In this document: positions 10,042 through 17,698 of the stretch, in pieces | Layout of the letters: each line of letters starts with the position of its first letter | Numbering within the stretch: position 1 is the stretch's first letter | Assembly: GCF_947381555.1 (NCBI RefSeq) | Contig: NZ_CANCWQ010000002.1 | Coordinates: 62,001 to 126,000 of the forward strand | DNA length: 64,000 nucleotides | DNA from: Limosilactobacillus pulli | Lineage (GTDB): Bacteria; Bacillota; Bacilli; Lactobacillales; Lactobacillaceae | Direction of reading: 5' to 3' | Translations under genes and position numbers: made by a program | The notes under the pieces: generated by a model | What the model saw: only the letters and a program-made list of their open reading frames with translations | The model's database searches: none | What the model was told of the DNA's origin: nothing

Positions 10042-10171
10042 GGGTTAGGACTTTCATCCCAATAAAGTCATCTTTTATCTCAAATTCAAATCTCTCTACT
10101 CCATACTTGGTGGTTTTTAATCGCCTCAATGATAACTTTTTGATGTGTCAGTTTAACTGATGTCCTAACCC
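10042..10171 (-). repeat. 130-bp element with 10-bp terminal inverted repeats and a coding relic
   Basis: GGGTTAGGAC (10042-10051) and GTCCTAACCC (10162-10171) are perfect inverted repeats at the ends of a 130-base segment, the layout of a miniature transposable element. No target duplication is obvious. On the minus strand a start-less open frame of 37 codons runs between stops and ends just past the left repeat at 10036; its residues include LKTTKYGVERFEFEIKDD. It looks like the C-terminal end of a lost protein, possibly a transposase; I do not recognise the family. It may instead be a structured RNA. Confidence 0.4.
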
Positions 10172-10180
10172 GCTGAAATT

Positions 10181-10219
10181 AAAAAACCCGTTGGCCAATC
10201 CTTGGTCAACGGGTTTTTT
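10181..10219. terminator. Bidirectional terminator of cls
   Basis: AAAAAACCCGTTGGCCAA pairs with TTGGTCAACGGGTTTTTT over 18 positions with one wobble and a 3-base loop, with A and T runs on either side. It closes the minus-strand cls gene, which ends 8 bases away. Confidence 0.9.
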
Positions 10220-10226
10220 AGTTCCT

Positions 10227-11696
10227 TTATAGAATCGGTGAGAACAAGCGTGAAAACGTCTGTTTAAAGCGCAGCCAAAGCGGTTGGACTGCAAACATCT
10301 CAGGTGTCATAACCTTGCAGTCGCGAATATCATTGACAAAGATCTGTTCCAATTGATCCGTAATGCGGTGGTCATAAATAAAGGCATTGATTTCAAAGTT
10401 AAGCTTGAAGCTGCGAAAGTCAACATTGGCCGAACCAACCGAAGCCATCTTGCCGTCAACAACCATGGTCTTGGCATGCAGAAAACCATTTTGATAAAAG
10501 TAGATCGTCGCTCCTTCGTTGGCCAGCTGGTGGGCATAATATTGCGTAGCCCGATAGACAAAGGGATGATCTGGCTTGCATGGTACCATGATGCGCACGT
10601 CAACGCCAGAATGAATGGCAATTCGCAACGCATCCAAGACACTATCGTCAGGAATCAGATACGGCGTTTGGATCCAGATATGATCCTGAGCGGCATTGAT
10701 CAGCCGCAAATAGCCAAGCTTGATTTTTTCCAACGGTGATTCTGGACCATTTGAAACGATCTGCAAGGCTGTATTGCCCTGCTTGACCGTAATTGGTGGA
10801 AAGTAAGGCCGATAGTAAATGATCTTATCGTGCACGTGCCGCTGCGATGCGTTCCAATCACGAATAAATCGCTGCTGCAATGAATAAACGCCCCCACCAA
10901 TCACACGTAGATGCGTATCACGCCAGTAGCCAAACTTTGGCAGTCGGCCCAAATACTGATCACCGACGTTAAAGCCGCCCACGTAGCCGATCTGACCGTC
11001 AATAGTGACGATTTTTCGGTGATCGCGATAGTTCAGCCGAAAATCAAACAAGTTGCTGTGCGTCATCAAGAAGGGTTCAGCCAGGCCGCCATTTTGTCTT
11101 AAAGCATCATAAAAACTGCGCTTAACGCCCATTGAGCCCCACGAGTCATATAAAACCCGGACCTCAACGCCTTCTGCCGCTTTCTGCTCCAACAGCGTGC
11201 GCAGCTGATTGCCGATCTGGTCGTTATAGATCGTGTAAAACTCAATATGGATGCTTTTTTTGGCATTAGCTAGATCATCAAACATCTTTTGAAACAGTTC
11301 TTGCCCATCCGTATAGATATCAACCTGATTGTGCCGAGTCAAAAACGCGTTGTCGATGCTTTGAAACAGCATGATCGTTCGTCGATACATGCGCATGGTC
11401 TGTTTTTTAGGCCGCGGCATATCCAAAAACTGCTTTTTCTGCTCTTCTAAGGCCGCGCTCAGTTCCAGTTCCGTTTGCGACTGAATCCGTTCCATCTTGT
11501 CCTGGGGCAGCTTGCGTCCTAAAAATGCATATAGGATAAAGCCCAGCACCGGAATCAGGGTCAAAACCAGCAGCCAGGCCCAGGTCGCGGCAATATCGCG
11601 CTTTTCACGAAATACCGTATAAAGCGCGGCAATTTCGTTGATTAAGATAATTCCCCAAATAATCAACTTGATAATCTGCCACGTCGTTAAAAGCAT
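10227..11696 (-). CDS. cls: Cardiolipin synthase
   Basis: Membrane phospholipase-D-family enzyme that condenses two phosphatidylglycerol molecules to cardiolipin and glycerol. The 489-residue protein has two N-terminal membrane segments (about residues 4-27 and 38-60) followed by two catalytic HKD motifs: HRKIVTID starting at His226 and HAKTMVVDG near residue 404. Length is typical of bacterial Cls. The ATG is preceded by AAGGAAGG. It stands alone, between a strong terminator and a divergent small membrane-protein gene. Several lactobacilli carry more than one cls; whether this is the main one cannot be told here. Confidence 0.96.
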   Translation of the reverse strand: MLLTTWQIIKLIIWGIILINEIAALYTVFREKRDIAATWAWLLVLTLIPVLGFILYAFLGRKLPQDKMERIQSQTELELSAALEEQKKQFLDMPRPKKQTMRMYRRTIMLFQSIDNAFLTRHNQVDIYTDGQELFQKMFDDLANAKKSIHIEFYTIYNDQIGNQLRTLLEQKAAEGVEVRVLYDSWGSMGVKRSFYDALRQNGGLAEPFLMTHSNLFDFRLNYRDHRKIVTIDGQIGYVGGFNVGDQYLGRLPKFGYWRDTHLRVIGGGVYSLQQRFIRDWNASQRHVHDKIIYYRPYFPPITVKQGNTALQIVSNGPESPLEKIKLGYLRLINAAQDHIWIQTPYLIPDDSVLDALRIAIHSGVDVRIMVPCKPDHPFVYRATQYYAHQLANEGATIYFYQNGFLHAKTMVVDGKMASVGSANVDFRSFKLNFEINAFIYDHRITDQLEQIFVNDIRDCKVMTPEMFAVQPLWLRFKQTFSRLFSPIL

Positions 11697-11818
11697 TGTT
11701 CTACCTTCCTTTCGCTTGCTTTTTTTATTCTAACGCACCTTTTGATTCGAACCAACAACTTAATTGCGCTATAATTTTTCGAAATATGATAACTATTGTT
11801 AAAAAGGAATGAACGATT

Positions 11819-11953
11819 ATGTTTAACTCACTGCCATTGGGAATCGGCCAGTACCATCTGTTTCACGAACTGTTCAAGGCCAATCCACGACTGGCGATTA
11901 TCGCTTTGGCGCTGATCGTCATCTTGGCAATCTACTTGAATCAACGCCATTAA
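11819..11953 (+). CDS. Small single-pass membrane protein, 44 residues
   Basis: ATG at 11819 opens a 44-codon frame ending at 11953, followed directly by a strong terminator. A TATAAT hexamer lies at 11770-11775, and AAAAAGGA precedes the start by about 10 bases. Residues 1-22 (MFNSLPLGIGQYHLFHELFK and two more) are amphipathic with several His and Phe; residues 24-40 (RLAIIALALIVILAIYL) form one membrane helix; the tail is NQRH. A promoter-like box, ribosome site, frame and dedicated terminator together argue that it is real. No family recognised. It diverges from cls and converges on clpL. Confidence 0.65.
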   Translation: MFNSLPLGIGQYHLFHELFKANPRLAIIALALIVILAIYLNQRH

Positions 11954-11984
11954 AAAAGAGCTGGCTTTTTACCAGCTCTTTTTT
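11952..11984. terminator. Bidirectional terminator of the small membrane protein and clpL
   Basis: AAAAAAGAGCTGG and CCAGCTCTTTTTT form a perfect 13-bp stem with a 7-base loop. The A run overlaps the stop codon of the small plus-strand gene, and the T run ends 2 bases from the clpL stop. Confidence 0.92.
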
Positions 11985-11986
11985 GC

Positions 11987-14110
11987 TTATTCAGCTTTTG
12001 GTGCTTGATAGTCTTTGTTTTTGCTAATAACCAGCTTGCCATCCTGCATGTCGGCGCGCAGATGCTTAACGTCCAGGTGATCCAGATAGTAGTCGGTAAC
12101 CTGGTCGCGAATCTGCTGTTCAACGACCCGCCGTAATGGACGAGCCCCCATTGCCTCATCATAGCCTTGGTCAATCAAGAAGTTCTTGGCTTCCTCGCTA
12201 ACCGCAACGTCCATGCCCTTCTTAGCCAGGGTCTTGTTGACGTCTTTGAGCATCAGGTCAACGATTTGCTTGAGATCCTCTTTCGTCAGGTGGCGGAATT
12301 CAACAATGGCGTTAAACCGATTGAGGAATTCAGGACGGAAGTATGGCTCCAGCCGCTTAGTCAGGCTCTCTTCTTTATCGTCAGCGGCTTTGATCATGGC
12401 ATCACTGGAGTAGCCGGCATTGGAGGTAGCAATAATAATCGTGTTCTTAAAGTCGACCGTATTGCCTTGACCATCCGTCAGTCGACCATCATCCAATACT
12501 TGCAAAAGCAGCGTGATGACTTGCGGATCAGCCTTTTCAATTTCGTCAAGCAAAACGATTGAGTAAGGGTGACGACGAACCTTTTCTGTCAGCGTATTGC
12601 TGTTGTCATCGTAGCCAACGTACCCAGCCGTAGTCCCAATCAGCTTGGAAACGGCCGTCCGATCAGAGTATTCGGACATGTCGAGTCGAATAATGTCGTC
12701 TTTGTTGCCGAACATATCCAAAGCCAATTGCTTAGCCAGTTCAGTCTTCCCGACACCGGTTGGTCCAACGAACAGGAAGCTGCCGATTGGACGATTACCT
12801 TCGTCAAAGCCGGCCCGGTTCCGCCGAATTGCTCGTGCAACGGCGTCAACGGCCTCATCTTGACCAATAACCTTGCTCTTGAGCCGACCAGCCAGGCCTT
12901 TGAGCCGTTCAATATCGCTGGCGCCCATCTTAGAAACCGGAATGCCAGTCAGCCGTTCAACTGAGTCAGCAACATCGCTTGGCGTTGCCGTAACTTTTTC
13001 AGAAGCCGAGTGATCTGCCAATTCCTTTTTCAGATCAGCAATTTTGTCCTTGCACTGCTGAGCCTTTTGATAGTCTTCTTTTTCAGCAGCTTCGTTTTGT
13101 TCTTTTTCAACGCGCTTGATCTCGGCCTCGATCTCCTTGGCATCCTTAACAGGGTGCTTAGCTGCCAGGTGAGCAGCCGTCATGTCAACCAGGTCAATAG
13201 CCTTGTCTGGCAGGCTGCGCTGTGGAATATATTGAACTGAGTAGTCGATGGCAGCCTTTAAGACATTATCCGGCAGCGTGACGTTGTGGTGCTTTTCATA
13301 CAGCCCCCGAATCCCCTGCAGAATCTTAAACGTATCTTCCTTGCTTGGCGCATTGACGACAACTGGGTTGAACCGCCGTGACAGGGCGGCATCCTTCATG
13401 ATGGTATTGCGGTACTCATCTTGTGTCGTAGCCCCGATAACCGTGATTTCACCACGTGACAGTGCTGGCTTCAAAATATCGGACATCCCTTTGGAGCCAT
13501 TGCCATCACCAGAGCTGCCGGCCCCAATGATCTGGTGAATTTCATCGAAGAACAAGATGACGTTGCCAGCCTTCTTGACTTCATCGACCAGCTTTTGCAT
13601 ATTTTCTTCAAAGCTGCCCCGATATTGGGTACCAGCTTCCAAACTGGAAATATCAATGCTGATAATCTGTTTGTTTTTAATTGCGGCTGGGACATCGCCG
13701 TTGACGATGGCTTGGGCCAAACCTTCAACGACCGCCGTCTTACCAACCCCGGCATCACCAACCAAAACTGGATTGTTCTTGATTCGACGACTGAGGATTT
13801 CCGCGGTTTCTTGAATTTCTTTGTTACGACCAATGACTGGATCCAATTTACCAGCCTTGGCTTCTTCAGTTAAATTGCGCCCCAGCTTTGCCAGCATATC
13901 GCCCTTTTTAGGTGCCTTGGCAGCAGTCTGCTTGGCGCCAGTCTGTGGCAGCTTGCCGGTTTGACGATACTGAGCGTATTCTTCTGGGGTCACTTCACGT
14001 CCATTGATCAGGTAGCGGCGATTTTCGGTATTAAAACCGTTTAGGCCGCCCATCATCTGGTTAAAAATGTCATTCATGTCATCGAATGGATCTACTGGAA
14101 TCTGTGCCAT
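11987..14110 (-). CDS. clpL: ClpL HSP100 disaggregase
   Basis: Two-ATPase-domain chaperone that rescues aggregated proteins under heat and acid stress. The 707 residues comprise a short Gly/Asn-rich N-terminus with no Clp_N repeats, AAA-1 with GDAGVGKTAVVEG near residue 118, a short coiled-coil middle segment (about 335-375, rich in Lys/Glu), and AAA-2 with GPTGVGKTELAK near 448 and DEIEKA near 520. Absence of the N-domain and size near 700 separate ClpL from ClpB and ClpC. I see no ClpP-docking IGF-type loop, consistent with a protease-independent role. Ribosome site GGGGGA. A clear CtsR or CIRCE operator was not found upstream. Confidence 0.94.
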   Translation of the reverse strand: MAQIPVDPFDDMNDIFNQMMGGLNGFNTENRRYLINGREVTPEEYAQYRQTGKLPQTGAKQTAAKAPKKGDMLAKLGRNLTEEAKAGKLDPVIGRNKEIQETAEILSRRIKNNPVLVGDAGVGKTAVVEGLAQAIVNGDVPAAIKNKQIISIDISSLEAGTQYRGSFEENMQKLVDEVKKAGNVILFFDEIHQIIGAGSSGDGNGSKGMSDILKPALSRGEITVIGATTQDEYRNTIMKDAALSRRFNPVVVNAPSKEDTFKILQGIRGLYEKHHNVTLPDNVLKAAIDYSVQYIPQRSLPDKAIDLVDMTAAHLAAKHPVKDAKEIEAEIKRVEKEQNEAAEKEDYQKAQQCKDKIADLKKELADHSASEKVTATPSDVADSVERLTGIPVSKMGASDIERLKGLAGRLKSKVIGQDEAVDAVARAIRRNRAGFDEGNRPIGSFLFVGPTGVGKTELAKQLALDMFGNKDDIIRLDMSEYSDRTAVSKLIGTTAGYVGYDDNSNTLTEKVRRHPYSIVLLDEIEKADPQVITLLLQVLDDGRLTDGQGNTVDFKNTIIIATSNAGYSSDAMIKAADDKEESLTKRLEPYFRPEFLNRFNAIVEFRHLTKEDLKQIVDLMLKDVNKTLAKKGMDVAVSEEAKNFLIDQGYDEAMGARPLRRVVEQQIRDQVTDYYLDHLDVKHLRADMQDGKLVISKNKDYQAPKAE

Positions 14111-14215
14111 AAGCTATTCCCCCTATAATTTTATATTCAATTGTAGTTCGCTAAATCAGTGGTCAATAAAAGGCCCAATGCTATACACTCGACCTCCTAC
14201 TGCTACACTATGCGA

Positions 14216-14443
14216 TTATCGTTCCAAGTAATGCTCTTCCAGCTCCTTTAGCACTTCCCACATCTTGCGGTGCTGTGCCCGAGCCAAAGCATCCAAGTCG
14301 CGCAGATTAAGCGGCGTGGCACTGGTCTGCTCCTTGTTGAACGATTTATGCAAGGTCGTGTAGCCGTAGCCGGATCGCTTGGACACTTGATAGATCGTCA
14401 AGTGATTCACGTCCAAATAATGCTTGATGTCGATTCGCACCAT
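14216..14443 (-). CDS. Small HTH-like DNA-binding protein, probably autoregulated
   Basis: A 75-residue protein, start ATG at 14443 preceded by AAAGGAAG; the open frame runs 22 codons further but through the promoter. The central LTIYQVSKRSGYGYTTLHK reads like a helix-turn-helix (a helix, a turn at SGYG, then a recognition helix), and the C-terminus is a charged helix ending LEEHYLER. It is too short for a full XRE repressor with a dimerisation domain. A perfect palindrome overlaps its own -35. It lies upstream of, and is co-oriented with, clpL (105 bases apart), so it might also influence clpL. No named family recognised. Confidence 0.7.
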   Translation of the reverse strand: MVRIDIKHYLDVNHLTIYQVSKRSGYGYTTLHKSFNKEQTSATPLNLRDLDALARAQHRKMWEVLKELEEHYLER

Positions 14444-14465
14444 GCTCACTTCCTTTACGTTTTTT

Positions 14466-14508
14466 ATTATATCACGTCTGTGGTATAACACAAGTGTAAA
14501 ATACCACA
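14466..14508 (-). promoter_or_regulatory. Promoter with palindromic operator for the small HTH gene
   Basis: On the minus strand -35 TTGTGT (14488-14493) and -10 TATAAT (14466-14471) are separated by 16 bases. TGTGGTAT (14479-14486) and ATACCACA (14501-14508) form a perfect 8-bp inverted repeat with a 14-base spacer that brackets the -35. Centre-to-centre spacing is 22 bases, two helical turns, so a dimer could hold both arms on one face and exclude polymerase. Autorepression by the adjacent protein is inferred from position. Confidence 0.65.
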
Positions 14509-14879
14509 TTTGTAAAACATTTTTAGTTAATTTATGAGATTTTTCCTTCCTTATATATTACCAATGATGAAAGCGTTATCCTTCAATATGAACCACCGCT
14601 TTTACAAACAAATCCACGCTGATAATCTCTGTGAATAAAAAAATGGATAAAAAAATTTAACCATTTTCTCACTTTAGTCCTCATGTTCCCAAAATACCGC
14701 ACCGCAAACGTTTATCGCAATTTTGACATCCTTTTTGTTCCTTGATTATCTTTTGCATAAAATATAAAAATATAAGGAATAGTTGACTTTTTATTCGTAT
14801 TTCTGTATATTTAATAACAATTTATAAATCAATTATAAATTAAGAGCAATCAGAAACAGAAATATCGGAGGAAGAACTT
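14509..14879. other. argG upstream region
   Basis: A 371-base A+T-rich region without a convincing gene. It holds a near-cre match ATGAAAGCGTTATCC (14567-14581, one mismatch at the last position), a small hairpin AAATGG/CCATTT near 14640-14668, the argG promoter, and an A+T palindrome ATTTATAA/TTATAAAT (14820-14827, 14833-14840) between promoter and ribosome site that could be an operator, for example for ArgR. None is proven. Confidence 0.4.
14783..14811 (+). promoter_or_regulatory. argGH promoter
   Basis: -35 TTGACT (14783-14788) and -10 TATATT (14806-14811) have the ideal 17-base spacer. Start would be near 14818, leaving a leader of about 60 bases that contains the ATTTATAA palindrome. 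Confidence 0.7.
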
Positions 14880-16133
14880 ATGAAACAAGAAAAGGAAAAA
14901 ATCGTTTTAGCTTATTCTGGTGGTCTGGACACCTCAGTTGCCATTGCCTGGCTCAAGAACAAAGGCTATGACGTAATCGCATGCTGTATTGATGTAGGCG
15001 AAGGCAAGGACCTGGAAGCCATCAAGGCTAAAGGTACCCAGGTTGGTGCCTACGCATCCGTTGTGATCGATGCCAAAGAAGACTTTGCAGAAAACTTTGT
15101 CCTGCCTGCTCTGCAAAGCAATGCCATGTACGAACAAGAATATCCCCTGGTTTCTGCTCTTTCCCGACCTCTGATTGTTCAAAAGCTCGTTGCCGTTGCC
15201 AAAGAATATGGTGCCACTGCCATTGCCCATGGCTGCACTGGAAAGGGCAACGATCAGGTTCGTTTTGAAGCCGGCATTCATGCCCTGGCTCCTGATATGA
15301 AGATTGAAGATCCCATTCGTGACTGGCACTGGTCACGGGAAGAAGAAATTGATTATGCCAAGAAAAATGGCATTCCCGTTCCAATTACCATGGAAAGTCC
15401 CTACTCAATCGATGAAAACCTGTGGGGACGGGCCAACGAATGTGGGATTCTTGAAGATCCATGGGCCAGCGCTCCTGAAGATGCCTACGATCGGACCAAC
15501 CCAATTGAAAAAACGCCAGATACGCCTGAAATCATGGAAATTCAATTTGAGCACGGCAAGCCGATCGCCCTTAACGGTGAAGCCATGCCGCTGGCCGAAC
15601 TGATCATGAAGCTCGATAAGATTGCTGGTAACCACGGAATTGGCCGAATCGATCATGTTGAAAATCGGCTGGTCGGCATCAAGTCGCGTGAAATCTACGA
15701 ATGTCCAGCCGCCACGGTCCTCTTGAAGGCGCACAAGGATCTGGAAGATTTGACTCTGGAACGTGAGGCAGCCCACTTTAAGCCAGTCGTTGAACTAAAG
15801 ATGGCCAACCTGATCTACAATGGTCTGTGGTACTCGCCATTGATGAAGGCCATTCAAGCATTCATTAAGGAAACACAAAAAGACGTTAACGGAACGGTCC
15901 GGGTCAAGCTGTTTAAAGGCAACGTTGTCTGTGAAGGTCGGAAGTCGCCTAATTCCTTGTATGACAAGAACCTGGCTACCTACACCTCAGCCGATGAATT
16001 TGATCAGGAAGCTGCCGGCGGCTTCATCAAGCTCTGGGAACTGCCTGACAAGGTCTATGCTCAAGTTCAGGCCAATGCTGCCAAGAACCAATCTGAATCT
16101 AGCGTAAAGGAGGAAACCATCAGTGCCGATTAA
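14880..16133 (+). CDS. argG: Argininosuccinate synthase
   Basis: Condenses citrulline and aspartate with ATP cleavage to argininosuccinate, the penultimate step of arginine synthesis, in the cytoplasm. The 417-residue protein opens with the pyrophosphatase-type ATP loop AYSGGLDTSV (residues 11-20); the ATP/citrulline-binding AHGCTGKGNDQVRFE appears near 117, and SPYSIDENLWGR near 180. Ribosome site GGAGGAAG. The stop overlaps the argH start by 11 bases. No argCJBD or carAB genes are in the window, so the pair may serve to convert imported or OTC-derived citrulline to arginine. Confidence 0.98.
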   Translation: MKQEKEKIVLAYSGGLDTSVAIAWLKNKGYDVIACCIDVGEGKDLEAIKAKGTQVGAYASVVIDAKEDFAENFVLPALQSNAMYEQEYPLVSALSRPLIVQKLVAVAKEYGATAIAHGCTGKGNDQVRFEAGIHALAPDMKIEDPIRDWHWSREEEIDYAKKNGIPVPITMESPYSIDENLWGRANECGILEDPWASAPEDAYDRTNPIEKTPDTPEIMEIQFEHGKPIALNGEAMPLAELIMKLDKIAGNHGIGRIDHVENRLVGIKSREIYECPAATVLLKAHKDLEDLTLEREAAHFKPVVELKMANLIYNGLWYSPLMKAIQAFIKETQKDVNGTVRVKLFKGNVVCEGRKSPNSLYDKNLATYTSADEFDQEAAGGFIKLWELPDKVYAQVQANAAKNQSESSVKEETISAD

Positions 16134-17505
16134 GCGGATGTGGGGTGGTCGGTTTGAAGAATCCGGTTCCGATCTGGTAAATAAGTTTGGAGCCTCGATC
16201 GAATTCGACCAGGAAATGGCCCAAGAAGATATTCAAGGATCATTGGCCCATGTCAAGATGCTTAAGGCAACCAAGATCCTTGATGCAGTGGATGCCGATG
16301 CAATTATCAAGGGACTGGAAACACTTGATAAAAAGCTGAAGCAGGGCCAGCTGTCCTTTAATATTGAAAATGAAGACATTCATATGAACATTGAGGCGCT
16401 CTTGACCGAAGAGATCGGTCCGGTTGCTGGCAAGCTGCATACCGGCCGTAGCCGAAACGATCAGGTCGCCACCGACTTACATCTATACGTCAAGGAACGA
16501 CTACCCCAAGTAATCGTGGCTATCAAAAAACTGCAGCAGGTCTTAGTAGATAAGGCTAGTGCCAACGTTGAGACCATCATGCCTGGCTATACGCATATGC
16601 AGCATGCCCAGCCAATTTCTTATGGTCATTATTTAATGGCTTATTTCCAGATGCTGCAGCGTGACGCTGAAAGATTTGAGTTCAACATGCAGCATACCGA
16701 CGTCTCTCCGTTGGGCGCGGCGGCTTTGGCGGGAACGACCTTTCCGATCGACCGTCAATTGAGTGCGAAGTACCTCGGTTTCTCAGATATCTATCACAAC
16801 TCATTGGACGCGGTATCAGATCGTGATTTTGTCTTGGAATTTATCAGCAATGCCAGCATTTTGATGATGCACCTGTCGCGAATGTGTGAAGAGCTGATTT
16901 ACTGGTGCAGCTACGAATTTGGCTATATCGAGCTTTCAGATGCCTATTCCACGGGTAGTTCAATCATGCCGCAAAAGAAAAATCCCGATACCGCTGAGCT
17001 GATTCGGGGTAAGACGGGTCGGGTCTATGGCGATCTGATGGGACTTTTGACGACGATGAAGGGCCTGCCGCTAGCATACAATAAAGATATGCAAGAAGAT
17101 AAGGAAGGCGTTTTTGATGCCGTCAAGACAATCATCCCCAGCCTAAAGATCATGGCTGGCATGGTTGAAACGCTTAAAGTTAACCAAGATAAAATGGAGC
17201 ATGCCGTTCATAACGACTTTTCCAACGCTACCGAGCTGGCCGACTATCTGGCAAGCAAGGGGATGCCATTCAGACAAGCGCATGAGATCGTAGGCGAGTT
17301 GGTCTTAAAGGGACTAAAGACTGGCAAGAATCTCAGCGATATCAGTTTGGATGAATACCAAAAGATCAGTCCGCTGATTGATGAAGACGTCTATCATGTC
17401 CTGCAGCCAAAAGTTGCCGTTCAGCGTCGGAACTCAGCTGGCGGAACCGGTTTTTCCCAGGTTAAGGCTCAAATTGAGGCTGCCAAAAAGTTATTAGAAG
17501 ATTAA
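16123..17505 (+). CDS. argH: Argininosuccinate lyase
   Basis: Splits argininosuccinate into arginine and fumarate; fumarase/aspartase superfamily, active as a tetramer. The 460-residue protein starts at a GTG with AAAGGAGG (16106-16113) in front, inside the end of argG. Signature GSSIMPQKKNPD near residue 280 carries the catalytic serine loop; TGRSRNDQ near 107 and the AQPISYGH region with catalytic His near 160 are intact. Operon partner of argG; a strong terminator follows, so the unit is argG-argH only. Confidence 0.98.
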   Translation: MPIKRMWGGRFEESGSDLVNKFGASIEFDQEMAQEDIQGSLAHVKMLKATKILDAVDADAIIKGLETLDKKLKQGQLSFNIENEDIHMNIEALLTEEIGPVAGKLHTGRSRNDQVATDLHLYVKERLPQVIVAIKKLQQVLVDKASANVETIMPGYTHMQHAQPISYGHYLMAYFQMLQRDAERFEFNMQHTDVSPLGAAALAGTTFPIDRQLSAKYLGFSDIYHNSLDAVSDRDFVLEFISNASILMMHLSRMCEELIYWCSYEFGYIELSDAYSTGSSIMPQKKNPDTAELIRGKTGRVYGDLMGLLTTMKGLPLAYNKDMQEDKEGVFDAVKTIIPSLKIMAGMVETLKVNQDKMEHAVHNDFSNATELADYLASKGMPFRQAHEIVGELVLKGLKTGKNLSDISLDEYQKISPLIDEDVYHVLQPKVAVQRRNSAGGTGFSQVKAQIEAAKKLLED

Positions 17506-17510
17506 AATTA

Positions 17511-17552
17511 AAATTCCAGTAAGGCTGGTTATAACCTTACTGGAATTTTTTT
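17511..17552 (+). terminator. argGH terminator
   Basis: AAATTCCAGTAAGG pairs perfectly with CCTTACTGGAATTT (17535-17548) around a 10-base loop, followed by a T run. Confidence 0.9.
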
Positions 17553-17571
17553 ATGTTATTTGATTAAATCA

Positions 17572-17661
17572 ATGCGACACTAGCTGCTTTTAAGGTCTTA
17601 ATGCGACATCAATCGCATCTTTGTTGATTGATTTTAAATGCATAATACGATTCGATATAAT
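17572..17661 (+). promoter_or_regulatory. Upstream region of the phosphoglycerol transferase with repeated ATGCGACA
   Basis: ATGCGACA occurs at 17572-17579 and 17601-17608, and the second copy forms an inverted repeat ATGCGA/TCGCAT (17601-17606, 17613-17618). A TATAAT hexamer lies at 17656-17661, about 38 bases before the start codon; no good -35 is at standard distance, which would suit an activator bound to the repeats. This is inference from spacing. Confidence 0.4.
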
Positions 17662-17698
17662 TATGTAGTTAATTTTGGAAACGTTAGGAAGAATAAAA

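Larger units (their letters stand above)
9779..10226. other. Non-coding gap between addB and cls holding a 130-bp repeat-bounded remnant
   Basis: A 448-base stretch without an intact gene. The first part is A+T-rich and should carry the addB promoter on the minus strand; CTTAGT/ACTAAG (10019-10024, 10033-10038) forms a small inverted repeat. The 10042-10171 element and the cls terminator at 10181-10219 are listed separately. Nothing else was recognised. Confidence 0.6.

Noticed and set aside
14111..14200. CtsR or CIRCE control of clpL
   Set aside because: Only one imperfect half-site (TTGACC) without the required repeat; CIRCE absent.
14564..14641. Possible leader peptide upstream of argG (MMKALSFNMNHRFYKQIHAD)
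   Set aside because: No ribosome site, no run of arginine codons and no clear attenuator after it.
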